From: Pseudaminobacter sp040049255
GTDB taxonomy: Bacteria > Pseudomonadota > Alphaproteobacteria > Rhizobiales > Rhizobiaceae
Length of the DNA stretch: 64,000 nucleotides
Direction: 5' to 3'
Assembly: GCF_040049255.1 (NCBI RefSeq)
Contig: NZ_JBDZDR010000003.1
Location: 496,001-560,000 of the forward strand
Positions 1 to 7,634 of this stretch are shown here, in pieces. Made by a program: the position numbers and the translations under genes. The notes under the pieces were generated by a model, which made no database searches, was not told the DNA's origin, and worked only from the letters and a program-made list of their open reading frames with translations. Each line of letters begins with the position of its first letter. Within the stretch, counting starts at the first letter, position 1.

Positions 1-2
1 GC

Positions 3-332
3 CGGGTCGAAGCCGTCATTCGCGAAGCCAAGAGGCGCGCCGACGAGGCGATCTATCGGGCCTGCGGCGTGCCATGGCCGCCGGCGCCGCAACAGGTGCG
101 CACCGTGAAAGCGTATGACATGCGCATGCTGGCGACGGAACGGCGCCAGCTGCTTTCGCCATGCGGTCGGCGCTGGAACGCCGCGATAGAGAAGGCCGAG
201 CCGCTGAAAATGCGCGGCCGCCTGTCGCCGTGGTCGATCGCGCGCTCAGCCGACGAATTCCGCAACCGGCTAGGGCAACTCTGCCCGGCCATCACCCGCA
301 AATCGCAAACGATGGGAGCTTTCCGTGGGTAA
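3..332 (+). CDS. Hypothetical element protein, 5' truncated by window edge
   Basis: An open frame is already running at the window edge (first full codon at base 3) and ends at TAA 330-332, giving about 109 visible residues. The product is basic and rich in Arg and Ala (for example RVEAVIREAKRRADEAIYR at its visible start), with no membrane segment and no motif I recognise. It overlaps the next gene by 8 bases in the same direction, which argues for real translation and an operon. It belongs to the integrated element that ends at tRNA-Leu. Function unknown; it could be a small DNA-binding or regulatory protein, but nothing seen proves that. Confidence 0.5.
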   Translation, partial: RVEAVIREAKRRADEAIYRACGVPWPPAPQQVRTVKAYDMRMLATERRQLLSPCGRRWNAAIEKAEPLKMRGRLSPWSIARSADEFRNRLGQLCPAITRKSQTMGAFRG

Positions 333-600
333 GACCGTGGCAATACCGAATTCCGATATGTTCACCGAGATCGAGGGCGCCAAGGCGCTGATCTCGGCGC
401 GCGGCGTCTACATGCAGACCGGCCTCTACAGGCGCGACGACAAGCTGTTCGTCGCCTACGGCAGGGGCTTCGCGCGCCTCTTGCTGAACAATAACACGAC
501 GGTTTCCAACGTGCGGTGGGAGGCGATCGAGGGCGTCAGCATCGCCGAGCACTACAACGGCCCCAGCATCGCGGAAAAGCCGTCGCTCAAGGTCGCGTGA
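325..600 (+). CDS. Hypothetical element protein (91 aa)
   Basis: A GTG start at 325 is preceded by GGGAG at 314-318, a good ribosome binding site at normal spacing. The product is 91 residues, soluble in appearance, with mixed charged and hydrophobic content and no recognised family. It overlaps the end of the upstream ORF by 8 bases and is followed within 9 bases by the next start, so it sits in a compact phage-style operon leading to the sliding clamp gene. Function unknown. Confidence 0.55.
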   Translation: MGKTVAIPNSDMFTEIEGAKALISARGVYMQTGLYRRDDKLFVAYGRGFARLLLNNNTTVSNVRWEAIEGVSIAEHYNGPSIAEKPSLKVA

Positions 601-608
601 GGCGCGAC

Positions 609-836
609 ATGGCCGCAACCTGCCCGAATTGCAGCGAAGTGCTGCCGGAAGCCGATCCCGACGAGATCGAGATCATCAGCGGCGACGAGGTCTTTGACCT
701 TATCGCCGAGGCTGCGCGCGTCTCGCCTCATGCCGCGCGCGCCTATCGCCTCATTCGCGAATCCAACCCCGCAATCCTGCCGCTCGAAAGGCGGCAGGAC
801 CTTATCAAGCACCGCATGGCCGGAGCCTCGCAATGA
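609..836 (+). CDS. Small CPNC-motif protein coupled to the clamp gene (75 aa)
   Basis: ATG at 609 opens a 75-residue acidic protein that begins MAATCPNCSEVLPEADPDE. One CxxC pair near the N terminus looks like half of a zinc ribbon; no second CxxC pair is present, so zinc binding would need dimerisation or other ligands. Its TGA (834-836) overlaps the ATG of the beta-clamp gene (833-835) as ATGA, the usual sign of translational coupling. That placement suggests a partner or regulator of the clamp, but this is inference. No homologue is recognised. Confidence 0.55.
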   Translation: MAATCPNCSEVLPEADPDEIEIISGDEVFDLIAEAARVSPHAARAYRLIRESNPAILPLERRQDLIKHRMAGASQ

Positions 837-1972
837 CGATCGCCCTTGACCCAAAGGTTCTTGCCGCGGTGCACGCGGCGCTGAAATCCATTCCCGACCG
901 GCGCAACGTGATCCCTGTCGCCGGCATGTTCCACCTCGAGCCCGGCGCGTCCGGGCTCACCGTCACCGCTACCGATTGCGATATCGAAGCGGCGTTGACG
1001 GTTGATTGCGCGGCTTCATTCGAGCCCGTTTGCCTGCCGCCCTATCTGGTCGAGGCGGCCGCAGGGCTCGGCGTTGCCGAAGTCAAGATCGCCATCGACG
1101 AGCGGCAGGCCGTGGTCACCGGCGGCAAGGCCCGGTTCAAGGCGCCCATTCTGCCCGGCAGCGATTTCCCGAAGTTCAAGCAGACGTTCGACGGCCACTT
1201 TGAAATCGCCGGCGAGGCGCTGGCGCGCATCATTCAGGCGACCGTCGACGCGGCCAGCGGCCAGGGCGACGATCACCGCTATTACCTTGAGGGCGTCTTT
1301 TTGCAGACGCTCGACGGCCGACTGCAGGCGGTGGCCACGAACGGACACCGGATGCACGCGGCCAGCGCCGAATTCTCAGGCAGGCAGACATTACAGGGCG
1401 ACGGCATCATCGTGCCGACCAAGGCGGCAAACGAGATTGCCAAGCTGGCAAGCAAGGCAGGTGGCCGGGCGGTGACGGTGGAAACCAGCCGCGGCGCGAT
1501 CTCGGTGCGCGCCGGCGGCGAGCGTATCGCCTCGAAGCTGATCGACGGCTCATATCCGGCCTGGCAACGCGTCGTTCCCAGTCCTTCCGAAATCACCGCC
1601 ACTTTCGACCTGGCCGAAATGGTCGCCGCGCTTGATCGCGTCATGAAGATCCAGAGTGTCAACGAAGCCGAGGTCAAGGCCAAGAGCCGCGCCGGCTCGG
1701 TGCGCCTGTCAGAGGATGGCGACACGCTGACGATCGCGACGGCCGGGCACCAGTCCGGCGGCGAAGCGGTCGACGCGGTGCGGGCCGAGTTCAATGGCGA
1801 TTGGGGCGCGCGCGGCGTGTCATCCCGCTACCTGCGCGCCACGCTGGCGGCCATGAAAGACCGGGGCCGCGACACGGCAACAATCGACGTCGCCGATCCC
1901 GGCTCGCCCATGCGCATCGAAAGCCCCACCGACGACGATTTCGTCGCCGTCGTGATGCCGATGCGGGTGTAG
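833..1972 (+). CDS. Element-encoded DNA polymerase III beta-clamp (DnaN) paralogue
   Basis: The 379-residue product is close in length to chromosomal DnaN (about 370). It shows the three-repeat clamp character, including GSDFPKF at the end of domain 1, NGHRMHAAS near residue 170, DGSYPAWQRVVP in domain 2, and a C terminus VVMPMRV that matches the MPMR(L/V) tail of DnaN, which lines the partner-binding pocket. It is therefore predicted to form the ring that tethers polymerases to DNA. Its place among phage-like genes (SSB, HNH, integrase), far from dnaA or recF, marks it as a mobile-element copy and not the housekeeping gene. Start chosen at the ATG that overlaps the upstream stop. It probably supports element replication or recruits host polymerases; which polymerase it serves cannot be seen. 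Confidence 0.85.
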   Translation: MTIALDPKVLAAVHAALKSIPDRRNVIPVAGMFHLEPGASGLTVTATDCDIEAALTVDCAASFEPVCLPPYLVEAAAGLGVAEVKIAIDERQAVVTGGKARFKAPILPGSDFPKFKQTFDGHFEIAGEALARIIQATVDAASGQGDDHRYYLEGVFLQTLDGRLQAVATNGHRMHAASAEFSGRQTLQGDGIIVPTKAANEIAKLASKAGGRAVTVETSRGAISVRAGGERIASKLIDGSYPAWQRVVPSPSEITATFDLAEMVAALDRVMKIQSVNEAEVKAKSRAGSVRLSEDGDTLTIATAGHQSGGEAVDAVRAEFNGDWGARGVSSRYLRATLAAMKDRGRDTATIDVADPGSPMRIESPTDDDFVAVVMPMRV

Positions 1973-2065
1973 CCGAGTGGTGCGTGTTCTCGTTGTTTGC
2001 TGTTTCACCCGTACATTTCATCGACTGTATTCATATTGGGGAAATAGCGGCCGAGTTCGAGATGG

Positions 2066-3121
2066 TCAAACGGTTCTGACTAAATCGCTGTCAACGGGAA
2101 GTTCATTACTCGAAGGTCTGTCACTGCTTACAATAAACGAAGATGATTCACTTGGTGTGAATAAGAAGTTTTTATGCTCTATTCCAGATATATTGCATTC
2201 CGAAAATTCTCCGCGGAAGTCGGAGTCGTTGAACTCGCAATCGGTAAAATTGCACTTAGTGAATTTGCTTCCAATGTCTGTGCTTACTTGATGAAACGAA
2301 GCAAACTCAAAGTCACACTTGAAGAAGGTCGTGGACTTTATGTCGCTTTTGCGCATTCCGGCGTCTTTGAATTCGCAGAGATACACATGGGAGTTTTCAA
2401 AAGTGCTTCCAAGCATTCCGGAACTAGAGAAGACGCAATTATAGAAACCGAACTTGAAGAAATCCACTTTCCCAATTGTGTAGCCTCTAAAGTCAGCCTT
2501 GGAGATATCTGCAAATACTTTTTCGCCAGGAAAGAAGGCCTCGGTCAACCGGAGCATTCTCGAAAGCGCTCGAAGGGCGGCATCAATGTCTTTTGGCAAA
2601 TCATTGAGACCCTCCAACTCAACTTTGCTAGCCGCATTCGTCCTTGGGGGGATGAAGGCAGAAAGTATGTCAATCCCGGCCCGAAGATAGCTTGCAGGGG
2701 CCTCAAGGCAGGCGTCTCTAACAATGAGGACGCCAGCCATTCGCACGGGCTCTTCGTCGTTGTCCAGCATTTCAACACCCTTCTGGAAGCGGTCAGCGAT
2801 TTCACCGCGCGAAGCAAGGGCAAGTTGCTTATTTGCTGTTTCGGCTTGCCGATGGGCCGTTATCGTGCGCCAAGCAGCCAAGCCAAAGGCCAGAATTCCA
2901 AAGGCGAAAAGTCCGAGATTTCTCAGCACCCCAGTGGGATCGTGCATTCGCGACGTTATCTTGCCGGTGTCATCATAAGTGACGGTTTGCCAAGCGTCGA
3001 AATTCAGCAATCCGCCAGATATCAAAATCAGCACACCGACAATGATCGTCGAAATGTAGATGGTCACGCCGGCAACCATAACAGGGTCGTTGGCGGGGTT
3101 ATTTTTCTGAAGTTCACTCAT
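2066..3121 (-). CDS. Two-TM protein with C-terminal pentapeptide repeats
   Basis: From ATG 3121 (MSELQKNN...) the product is 351 residues. Two hydrophobic segments lie near the N terminus (around VMVAGVTIYISTIIVGVLIL and GLFAFGILAFGLAAW). A soluble middle is followed, from about residue 200, by Phe/Cys/Asp-rich repeats of the A(D/N)LXX pentapeptide type (for example KADFRGYTIGKVDFFKFGF and KFTKCNFTDCEFNDSDF), which fold as a right-handed beta-helix. A longer TTG start at 3211 is open but is less convincing. The gene runs against all its neighbours in the element and is clearly AT-richer, the pattern of a phage moron. Membrane-anchored pentapeptide proteins are often of unknown role; superinfection exclusion or stress protection is possible but unproven. 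Confidence 0.75.
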   Translation of the reverse strand: MSELQKNNPANDPVMVAGVTIYISTIIVGVLILISGGLLNFDAWQTVTYDDTGKITSRMHDPTGVLRNLGLFAFGILAFGLAAWRTITAHRQAETANKQLALASRGEIADRFQKGVEMLDNDEEPVRMAGVLIVRDACLEAPASYLRAGIDILSAFIPPRTNAASKVELEGLNDLPKDIDAALRALSRMLRLTEAFFPGEKVFADISKADFRGYTIGKVDFFKFGFYNCVFSSSGMLGSTFENSHVYLCEFKDAGMRKSDIKSTTFFKCDFEFASFHQVSTDIGSKFTKCNFTDCEFNDSDFRGEFSECNISGIEHKNFLFTPSESSSFIVSSDRPSSNELPVDSDLVRTV

Positions 3122-3234
3122 GTTGGCGACTTTGACCAATGCTTGGCAGTTGGCAATCGTCGCAGACTGCGCAGCAGTCGAGAACCGCAACTTTTCCCCA
3201 AAGAAATTCAAATCTACTAAAGGAGCACGCTGCT

Positions 3235-3717
3235 ATGAGCGGAAGCATTAATAAGGTTATTCTTGTCGGCAATCTCGGAGCCGACCCAGAAATTCGCCGA
3301 ACGAATGCCGGCGACCCGATCGCCAATCTGCGCATCGCCACGTCGGAAAGCTGGCGCGACAAGAACACCGGCGAACGTAAAGAAAAGACCGAATGGCACA
3401 CCGTTGTCATCTTCAATGAGAACATCGCCAAGGTCGCCGAACAATACCTGAAAAAGGGCTCCAAGGTTTACGTTGAAGGCGCGCTGCAAACCCGCAAGTG
3501 GACCGACCAGAACGGGATAGAGCGCTACACAACGGAAGTCGTTCTCCAGAAATTCCGGGGCGAGCTTGCGATGCTTTCCTCTAGCGGCGGCAACCGGCCG
3601 CCGGCGCCGAACGGCCAGGACGAATATGGCTCGCAATCCGGCGCACACGATCGCGGCAGTTACGGCCAGGGCGGCGGCAACACAAACCGCGACTTCGACG
3701 ACGAAATCCCGTTCTAG
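3235..3717 (+). CDS. ssb: Single-stranded DNA-binding protein, element copy
   Basis: The ATG at 3235 follows AGGAG at 3221-3225. The product is 160 residues. An N-terminal OB fold (about residues 1-110) carries the standard SSB features: NKVILVGNLGADPEIR, WRDKNTGERKEKTEWHTVV, and YLKKGSKVYVEGALQTRKW. A Gly/Asn/Gln-rich linker follows, and the protein ends in the acidic tip DDEIPF that binds partner proteins. It protects single-stranded DNA during replication or recombination of the element. It lies downstream of the clamp paralogue and just upstream of the HNH gene. It resembles chromosomal SSB closely enough that it was probably acquired from a host genome. Confidence 0.93.
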   Translation: MSGSINKVILVGNLGADPEIRRTNAGDPIANLRIATSESWRDKNTGERKEKTEWHTVVIFNENIAKVAEQYLKKGSKVYVEGALQTRKWTDQNGIERYTTEVVLQKFRGELAMLSSSGGNRPPAPNGQDEYGSQSGAHDRGSYGQGGGNTNRDFDDEIPF

Positions 3718-3721
3718 AATC

Positions 3722-4090
3722 ATGTGCCGCAGAGACAGAATCCGCGCCAAGATCATGGCCTGTGTCGAGGTTGTCGACACAGGCTATGAAACGCCGTGTC
3801 ATCTATGGACCGGTCCCGACAGTGGCGCCGGTCGCGGCGGCGGCTATCCGCGCATGTGGCTCGACGGCCAGACGGTCGCCGTCCATAAGGTTTCTTGGAC
3901 GAATAAAAACGGGCTGATCCCCGGCAAGAAGGAACTCGACCACCTTTGCCGCATGCGCCGTTGCGTGCGCGAAGACCACCTTGAACTTGTGACGCCAAAG
4001 CGCAACGCCATCCGTCGCGAGATTGCCAACGGCCGCCGGCGGCCGACCCGCCGCAAAGCAAAGCCTGCCGGCAATGCGGTGCTTGCATGA
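3722..4090 (+). CDS. HNH endonuclease
   Basis: ATG at 3722 (MCRRDRIRAKIM) lies 4 bases after the ssb stop and gives 122 residues. The core reads VHKVSWTNKNGLIPGKKELDH, then LCRMRRCVREDHLELVTPKRN: the His, the central DHLC and Asn/His positions and the two flanking Cys match the HNH_3-like phage nuclease type. The C terminus is very basic (RRRPTRRKAKP), suited to DNA contact. Phage HNH proteins cut DNA during packaging or homing; the substrate here is not visible. Its stop overlaps the next ATG (4087) as ATGA. An upstream in-frame extension across ssb was rejected as out-of-frame reading of ssb. Confidence 0.8.
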   Translation: MCRRDRIRAKIMACVEVVDTGYETPCHLWTGPDSGAGRGGGYPRMWLDGQTVAVHKVSWTNKNGLIPGKKELDHLCRMRRCVREDHLELVTPKRNAIRREIANGRRRPTRRKAKPAGNAVLA

Positions 4091-4344
4091 GGCCATCAGC
4101 TCGCCCTGTCACGCTCGACGAAGTCGACGAGGCTTTGGTCTCGCTGGCTTTGCTGATGCGCGCGCAGGGCGAGCACGGCCTCGCGTATCTACCGATATTC
4201 GAAAGACTGGAGCGCGAGCGTGAGGCCATGGCGAACCTCGACGATCGCCTCGAAAGAGCGCTCGCCCGCGCTAAAGCGCGACCTTGTGGATCGCGGCGAA
4301 CGACCACCGCAAATCCTCGCTATATCCATACTTCGGCCGCCTGA
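4087..4344 (+). CDS. Hypothetical element protein (85 aa)
   Basis: The ATG at 4087 overlaps the HNH stop as ATGA, implying coupled translation. The product is 85 residues; the first 60 look helical and charged (LDEVDEALVSLALLMRAQGE, then a Glu/Arg-rich stretch FERLEREREAMANLDDRLER), possibly a coiled coil. Its last 74 bases overlap the 3' end of the convergent integrase gene. Small helical proteins beside integrases are sometimes excisionases, but the protein lacks a visible helix-turn-helix, so the function is left open. Confidence 0.5.
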   Translation: MRPSARPVTLDEVDEALVSLALLMRAQGEHGLAYLPIFERLEREREAMANLDDRLERALARAKARPCGSRRTTTANPRYIHTSAA

Positions 4345-5614
4345 TCGCGTGCCCCATGAGGTAACGGCGCAACTCCTCGTCGACCTCCGCCAGCTTCAAC
4401 CGAGCCTCAAAACCGTGGCGCAGCGAATAGAGCGTGTGCTCCTCGCTTTCCATAAGGCCGTTTTCGCGGAAAAACTTGTTCACCGTGGCCGACAGGTTGT
4501 CCTTGTCGCGGTACTTGGCAAAGCCATTTCGCGCCTCACGCATAGCTTCAAGCGAGACGCCCGCAAGCGGGATGCGCCTTGCCGTGGCAACGACCTTCAG
4601 CTCGCGATCCATTGTTTCGCGAATGTCGATATATGGCACCTTCGCCTCAAGGAGGATGCGGTCGGCATCCAAATTGACAATCTCTGATGGTCGCGCGCCC
4701 GTGTTGATCAACGCCAGCACAGCAAGGCGCGCCTCGGTGTTGAGGCCGTCAAGAGCGCCGGCTTTGAGAATGTGCTTGCGAATCCAATCCTCAGTGAAGG
4801 ATGGGCGGGTCCGCTGCATCCGATCCTTGAACCGCAGCGACCGGAAAGGGTTCGGAACATCCTCGCGCCCGATATGCGCCATGTATTCCCCGAACAGGGC
4901 GCGCATCGTGTCCATGTCCTTGTTGCCCGCCGAGGCCGAGAGCGCCTTGGCGGGCTTCTCGCCATCTTCGTCCTCATCGGGCACGATGCGCCCGAGCCAA
5001 TAGGCGTGAAACTTGAGGGCGTCGGCGCGCGTGATTTGCTCGATCGGAATGTCGCCCACCTCGCGCTTGAAGTTGGCTATGCCGCGCTGTTTCAGCTGCC
5101 GCCACTTGAGAAGCTGCCAGGGCGACTTCCGAGCGAGATCAGCCTTTCGGATGACCTTTTCGAAAGTGCCGAAAGCTTGATCGATCGTGGTCGATTTCTC
5201 GCCGGCGCCGCCGAGAACAGCGTCGGCGGTCACGCGATCGGCTGGCCCCGAGATCATCGAAATGCGGTGCAGGATCTCATCGAGACTGGCGTCGCGCGCC
5301 AGTTCGGCCGCCGGCCGATACTCAACTCTAAGCGATCGAGCGCGCGCGATCGCACGTTCATAGACATTGACGGCCGGCGCGTCGCCGGCCTCGACGGTGG
5401 CCCAATAGCCGTTATCTGCCTTTTCCATGGCGTCGCGCTTGGCGCGCGCCTCGTCGCGTGAATGCGTGTCGAGCGAGCGGCGGATAGTGTCAGGGCAATT
5501 GGGATCGTGCCGGCGCAGCATGGCAAGTGCCCTAGCTGGCACGCGGCGGACGTAGCGAAAGCCGCCATCGGCGCGCTTTTGCATGTGCCTATCGGGATCT
5601 TCGGTCCGCCTCAT
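4271..5614 (-). CDS. int: Tyrosine recombinase (integrase)
   Basis: The 447-residue product has a catalytic domain in its C-terminal third. Visible active-site elements are NTGARPSEIVNL (Arg box, R308), YSLRHGF (second Arg, R399; the usual first His of HxxR is Tyr), LMGHA (H422) and PKYGYSED (tyrosine nucleophile at 429 or 431). The N-terminal half contains a SAM-like core-binding region. The gene begins 134 bases from the 3' end of tRNA-Leu(CAG), the classic arrangement of an element inserted at a tRNA 3' end. It would catalyse site-specific integration and excision of the element that continues to the left. ATG chosen at 5614; no better upstream start is seen. Confidence 0.93.
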   Translation of the reverse strand: MRRTEDPDRHMQKRADGGFRYVRRVPARALAMLRRHDPNCPDTIRRSLDTHSRDEARAKRDAMEKADNGYWATVEAGDAPAVNVYERAIARARSLRVEYRPAAELARDASLDEILHRISMISGPADRVTADAVLGGAGEKSTTIDQAFGTFEKVIRKADLARKSPWQLLKWRQLKQRGIANFKREVGDIPIEQITRADALKFHAYWLGRIVPDEDEDGEKPAKALSASAGNKDMDTMRALFGEYMAHIGREDVPNPFRSLRFKDRMQRTRPSFTEDWIRKHILKAGALDGLNTEARLAVLALINTGARPSEIVNLDADRILLEAKVPYIDIRETMDRELKVVATARRIPLAGVSLEAMREARNGFAKYRDKDNLSATVNKFFRENGLMESEEHTLYSLRHGFEARLKLAEVDEELRRYLMGHAIRRPKYGYSEDLRWSFAAIHKVAL

Positions 5615-5672
5615 AAGGCGGCTTTGTTGCCCGAATTGTTACCCGAAATCAAGCGTTAGGCGGAAACGAAAA

Positions 5673-5696
5673 AGCCCGGCTCGTTGGAGCCGGGCT
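5673..5696 (-). terminator. Rho-independent terminator after tRNA-Leu
   Basis: A perfect 10-bp stem (AGCCCGGCTC, loop GTTG, GAGCCGGGCT) lies between tRNA-Leu and the integrase gene. Read on the minus strand it is followed by TTTTTCG, so it can end the tRNA transcript before the integrase. Position and strand are read directly. Confidence 0.8.
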
Positions 5697-5748
5697 GGAA
5701 AGATGCTGAAAAATCAGCGGGTTAGTTAAATTCACCAACCCTAAAAAC

Positions 5749-5800
5749 TGGTGCCCAGGAGAGGACTCGAACCTCCACGCCTCGCGGCACACGGACCTGA
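5749..5800. other. Probable attachment site (attR) in tRNA-Leu 3' half
   Basis: Elements with tyrosine integrases commonly recombine in the 3' half of a tRNA and keep the tRNA intact. Here the integrase lies directly beyond the tRNA 3' end. The exact core and the other copy (attL) cannot be seen because the element leaves the window on the left; the limits given are only the T-arm/acceptor part of the tRNA. Confidence 0.5.
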
Positions 5801-5833
5801 ACCGTGCGCGTCTACCAATTCCGCCACCTGGGC
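5749..5833 (-). tRNA. tRNA-Leu (anticodon CAG)
   Basis: Read on the minus strand, the sequence starts GCCCAGGTGGCGGAATTGG, carries anticodon stem CACGG/CCGTG with loop TTCAGGT (anticodon CAG), a short class II variable arm (GCCGCGAGGC), the T arm with GGTTCGAGTCC, and an acceptor stem closing with CCTGGGC, discriminator A and encoded CCA (5749-5751). Total length is 85 bases. Its 3' end points at the integrase gene, so it is the probable attachment site of the element. Confidence 0.97.
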
Positions 5834-6110
5834 TAGGTGTGCCGCCGATGTAAGCGGACAGCGGGGCCGTGTCAACGCGCTTTCGGCAAAAAAAACATCC
5901 GAATGCAAAGATGCTGTGGGTCAGCTGTTTTTCCCTCGCGCGAGGCTGCTCGCGCCGCGCAACAAATGGCCAAAAAACGTGTTTTTTCCGACCTTTGAAC
6001 CCTTGCAGGGCACACAGTGTCCTATGCCTCAGGCTCCGACGCTCGGGTTCGGCAGCACGGGCGAATCGCTTTGCCGGCTGTGCGGGCGCGAATCGCTGCT
6101 GGGGATGCGA
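5834..6110. other. Intergenic region without a gene
   Basis: Together with the gpmA terminator this is about 330 bases between tRNA-Leu and gpmA, both on the minus strand. It should hold the tRNA-Leu promoter. There are A/T-rich runs at about 5887-5895 and 5930-5935. I see no convincing ORF on either strand. Confidence 0.5.
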
Positions 6111-6137
6111 AAAGGCCCGGCGGGGGGCCGGACCTTT
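6111..6137 (-). terminator. Terminator of gpmA
   Basis: The stem AAAGGCCCGGC / GCCGGACCTTT has one mismatch and a loop of five G on the plus strand. On the minus strand it is followed by TTTTCGC, 24 bases after the gpmA stop, so it fits an intrinsic terminator of gpmA. Confidence 0.7.
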
Positions 6138-6161
6138 CATTCCATTCGCGTTGCGTGTGCT

Positions 6162-6782
6162 TTATGCCGACAGCACTTCCTTCGATGCCACGGTCGAATC
6201 AGCGTTGAGCCGGTAGACGATCGGCACGCCCGTGGCGAGTTCCAGCTTGACGATCTCGTCGCCCGAGATGCCCTCCAGCGCCATGATCAGCGCGCGCAGC
6301 GAGTTGCCGTGGGCGGCCACCAGCACGGTCTCGCCGCGCAGCACATGCGGCTGCATGTCGTGCATGTAATAGGGCCACACGCGCGCGCCGGTGTCCTTCA
6401 GGCTCTCGCCGCCGGGCGGGGGCGTGTCGTAGGAGCGGCGCCACACATGCACCTGCTCATCGCCCCACTTGGCGCGGGCGTCGTCCTTGTTGAGGCCGTT
6501 GAGGTCGCCATAGTCGCGCTCGTTCAGCGCCAGATTGGAAACCGTCTTGAGGCCGCTCTGGCCGGTGGCCTCGAGAATGTACTGGCAGGTCTTCTGCGCC
6601 CGCTTCAGCACCGAGGTAAAGGCGATGTCGAACTTCATCCCGCGCGCGGCGAGCCGGGCGCCGGCTGCCTTGGCCTCGGCCTCGCCCTGCGCGCTGAGGT
6701 CAACGTCACGCCAGCCGGTGAACAGGTTCTTCATGTTCCATTCGCTCTGGCCGTGGCGCACGAGCACGAGGGTTCCGGTCAT
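6162..6782 (-). CDS. gpmA: 2,3-bisphosphoglycerate-dependent phosphoglycerate mutase
   Basis: The 206-residue cytoplasmic enzyme interconverts 3- and 2-phosphoglycerate in glycolysis and gluconeogenesis. It has the phosphohistidine motif LVRHGQSEWN near the N terminus, NERDYGDLNGLNKDDA in the middle, and AHGNSLRAL with the second catalytic His. The length suits the short alphaproteobacterial form. It lies 30 bases downstream of dapB in the same direction and is probably the last gene of a dapB-gpmA unit ending at the terminator at 6111-6137. Start ATG (MTGTLVLVRHG) fits the family. Confidence 0.96.
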   Translation of the reverse strand: MTGTLVLVRHGQSEWNMKNLFTGWRDVDLSAQGEAEAKAAGARLAARGMKFDIAFTSVLKRAQKTCQYILEATGQSGLKTVSNLALNERDYGDLNGLNKDDARAKWGDEQVHVWRRSYDTPPPGGESLKDTGARVWPYYMHDMQPHVLRGETVLVAAHGNSLRALIMALEGISGDEIVKLELATGVPIVYRLNADSTVASKEVLSA

Positions 6783-6812
6783 ATGTCGCTCCTTGAGGGT
6801 AGTTGGCTGCGA

Positions 6813-7634
6813 TCAGGGGGCCCGGGAAAGGCCCAGCACGTCGCGCATGGAAAACAGGCCCGGCTTGCGGCCGCGCGCCCACAGCGCCGCCTTCACCCCG
6901 CCGCGCGCGAAGATGGCGCGGTCCTCGGCGTTGTGCGACAGGGTGATGCGTTCGCCGGTGCCGGCCAGAATGACGGAGTGGTCGCCCACCACCGAGCCGC
7001 CACGCAGCGTGGCGAAGCCGATCGACCCGGCCTCGCGCGGGCCGGTGTGGCCGTCGCGCACCCGCACGCTGTGCTCGCCCAGGCGAATGCCGCGGCCCAT
7101 GGCGGCGGCCTCGCCCAGCAGCAGGGCCGTGCCCGAGGGCGCGTCTACCTTGTGGCGGTGGTGCATTTCCAGAACCTCGATGTCGAAGTCTTCCGGCCCC
7201 AGCGCCTGCGCCGCCTGCTCCACCAGCACCGCCAGCAGGTTCACGCCGAGGCTCATATTGCCGGATTTGACGATGGTGGCATGGCGCGCAGCTGCGGCAA
7301 TAGCCGCGTCCTGGTCGTCCGAGAAGCCGGTGGTGCCGATGACATGCACGATACGCGCCTGCGCGGCATAGCCGGCGAACTCTACCGTCGCTGCCGGCGC
7401 GGTGAAGTCGAGCACGCCGTCGGCCTTGGCGAAGGTCGAGAGCGGGTCGTCGGTGATCGTCACGCCGAGCTTGCCCAGCCCCGCCAGATCGCCGGCATCC
7501 ATGCCGACATGCGGCGAGCCGGCGCGCTCCACAGCGCCCGCCAGTTTCGCGCCCGGCATGGCGTGGATGGTGCGGATCAGCGTCTGGCCCATGCGGCCGG
7601 CAGCCCCGACGACGACGAGACCCATGTCGGTCAT
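6813..7634 (-). CDS. dapB: 4-hydroxy-tetrahydrodipicolinate reductase
   Basis: The 273-residue enzyme reduces hydroxytetrahydrodipicolinate with NAD(P)H in lysine and diaminopimelate synthesis. It has the N-terminal Rossmann motif VVVGAAGRMGQ, the IGTTGFSD loop, and the signature EMHHRHKVDAPSGTA with the catalytic His pair and Lys. Its ATG overlaps the TGA of the upstream ABC exporter gene (7631-7634), so the two are translationally coupled. gpmA follows at 30 bases. Confidence 0.97.
   Translation of the reverse strand: MTDMGLVVVGAAGRMGQTLIRTIHAMPGAKLAGAVERAGSPHVGMDAGDLAGLGKLGVTITDDPLSTFAKADGVLDFTAPAATVEFAGYAAQARIVHVIGTTGFSDDQDAAIAAAARHATIVKSGNMSLGVNLLAVLVEQAAQALGPEDFDIEVLEMHHRHKVDAPSGTALLLGEAAAMGRGIRLGEHSVRVRDGHTGPREAGSIGFATLRGGSVVGDHSVILAGTGERITLSHNAEDRAIFARGGVKAALWARGRKPGLFSMRDVLGLSRAP

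Noticed and set aside
3566..3721. Longer N terminus for the HNH protein reaching into ssb
   Set aside because: The extension is ssb read in another frame (Arg/Thr/Ala-rich) and adds no conserved sequence.
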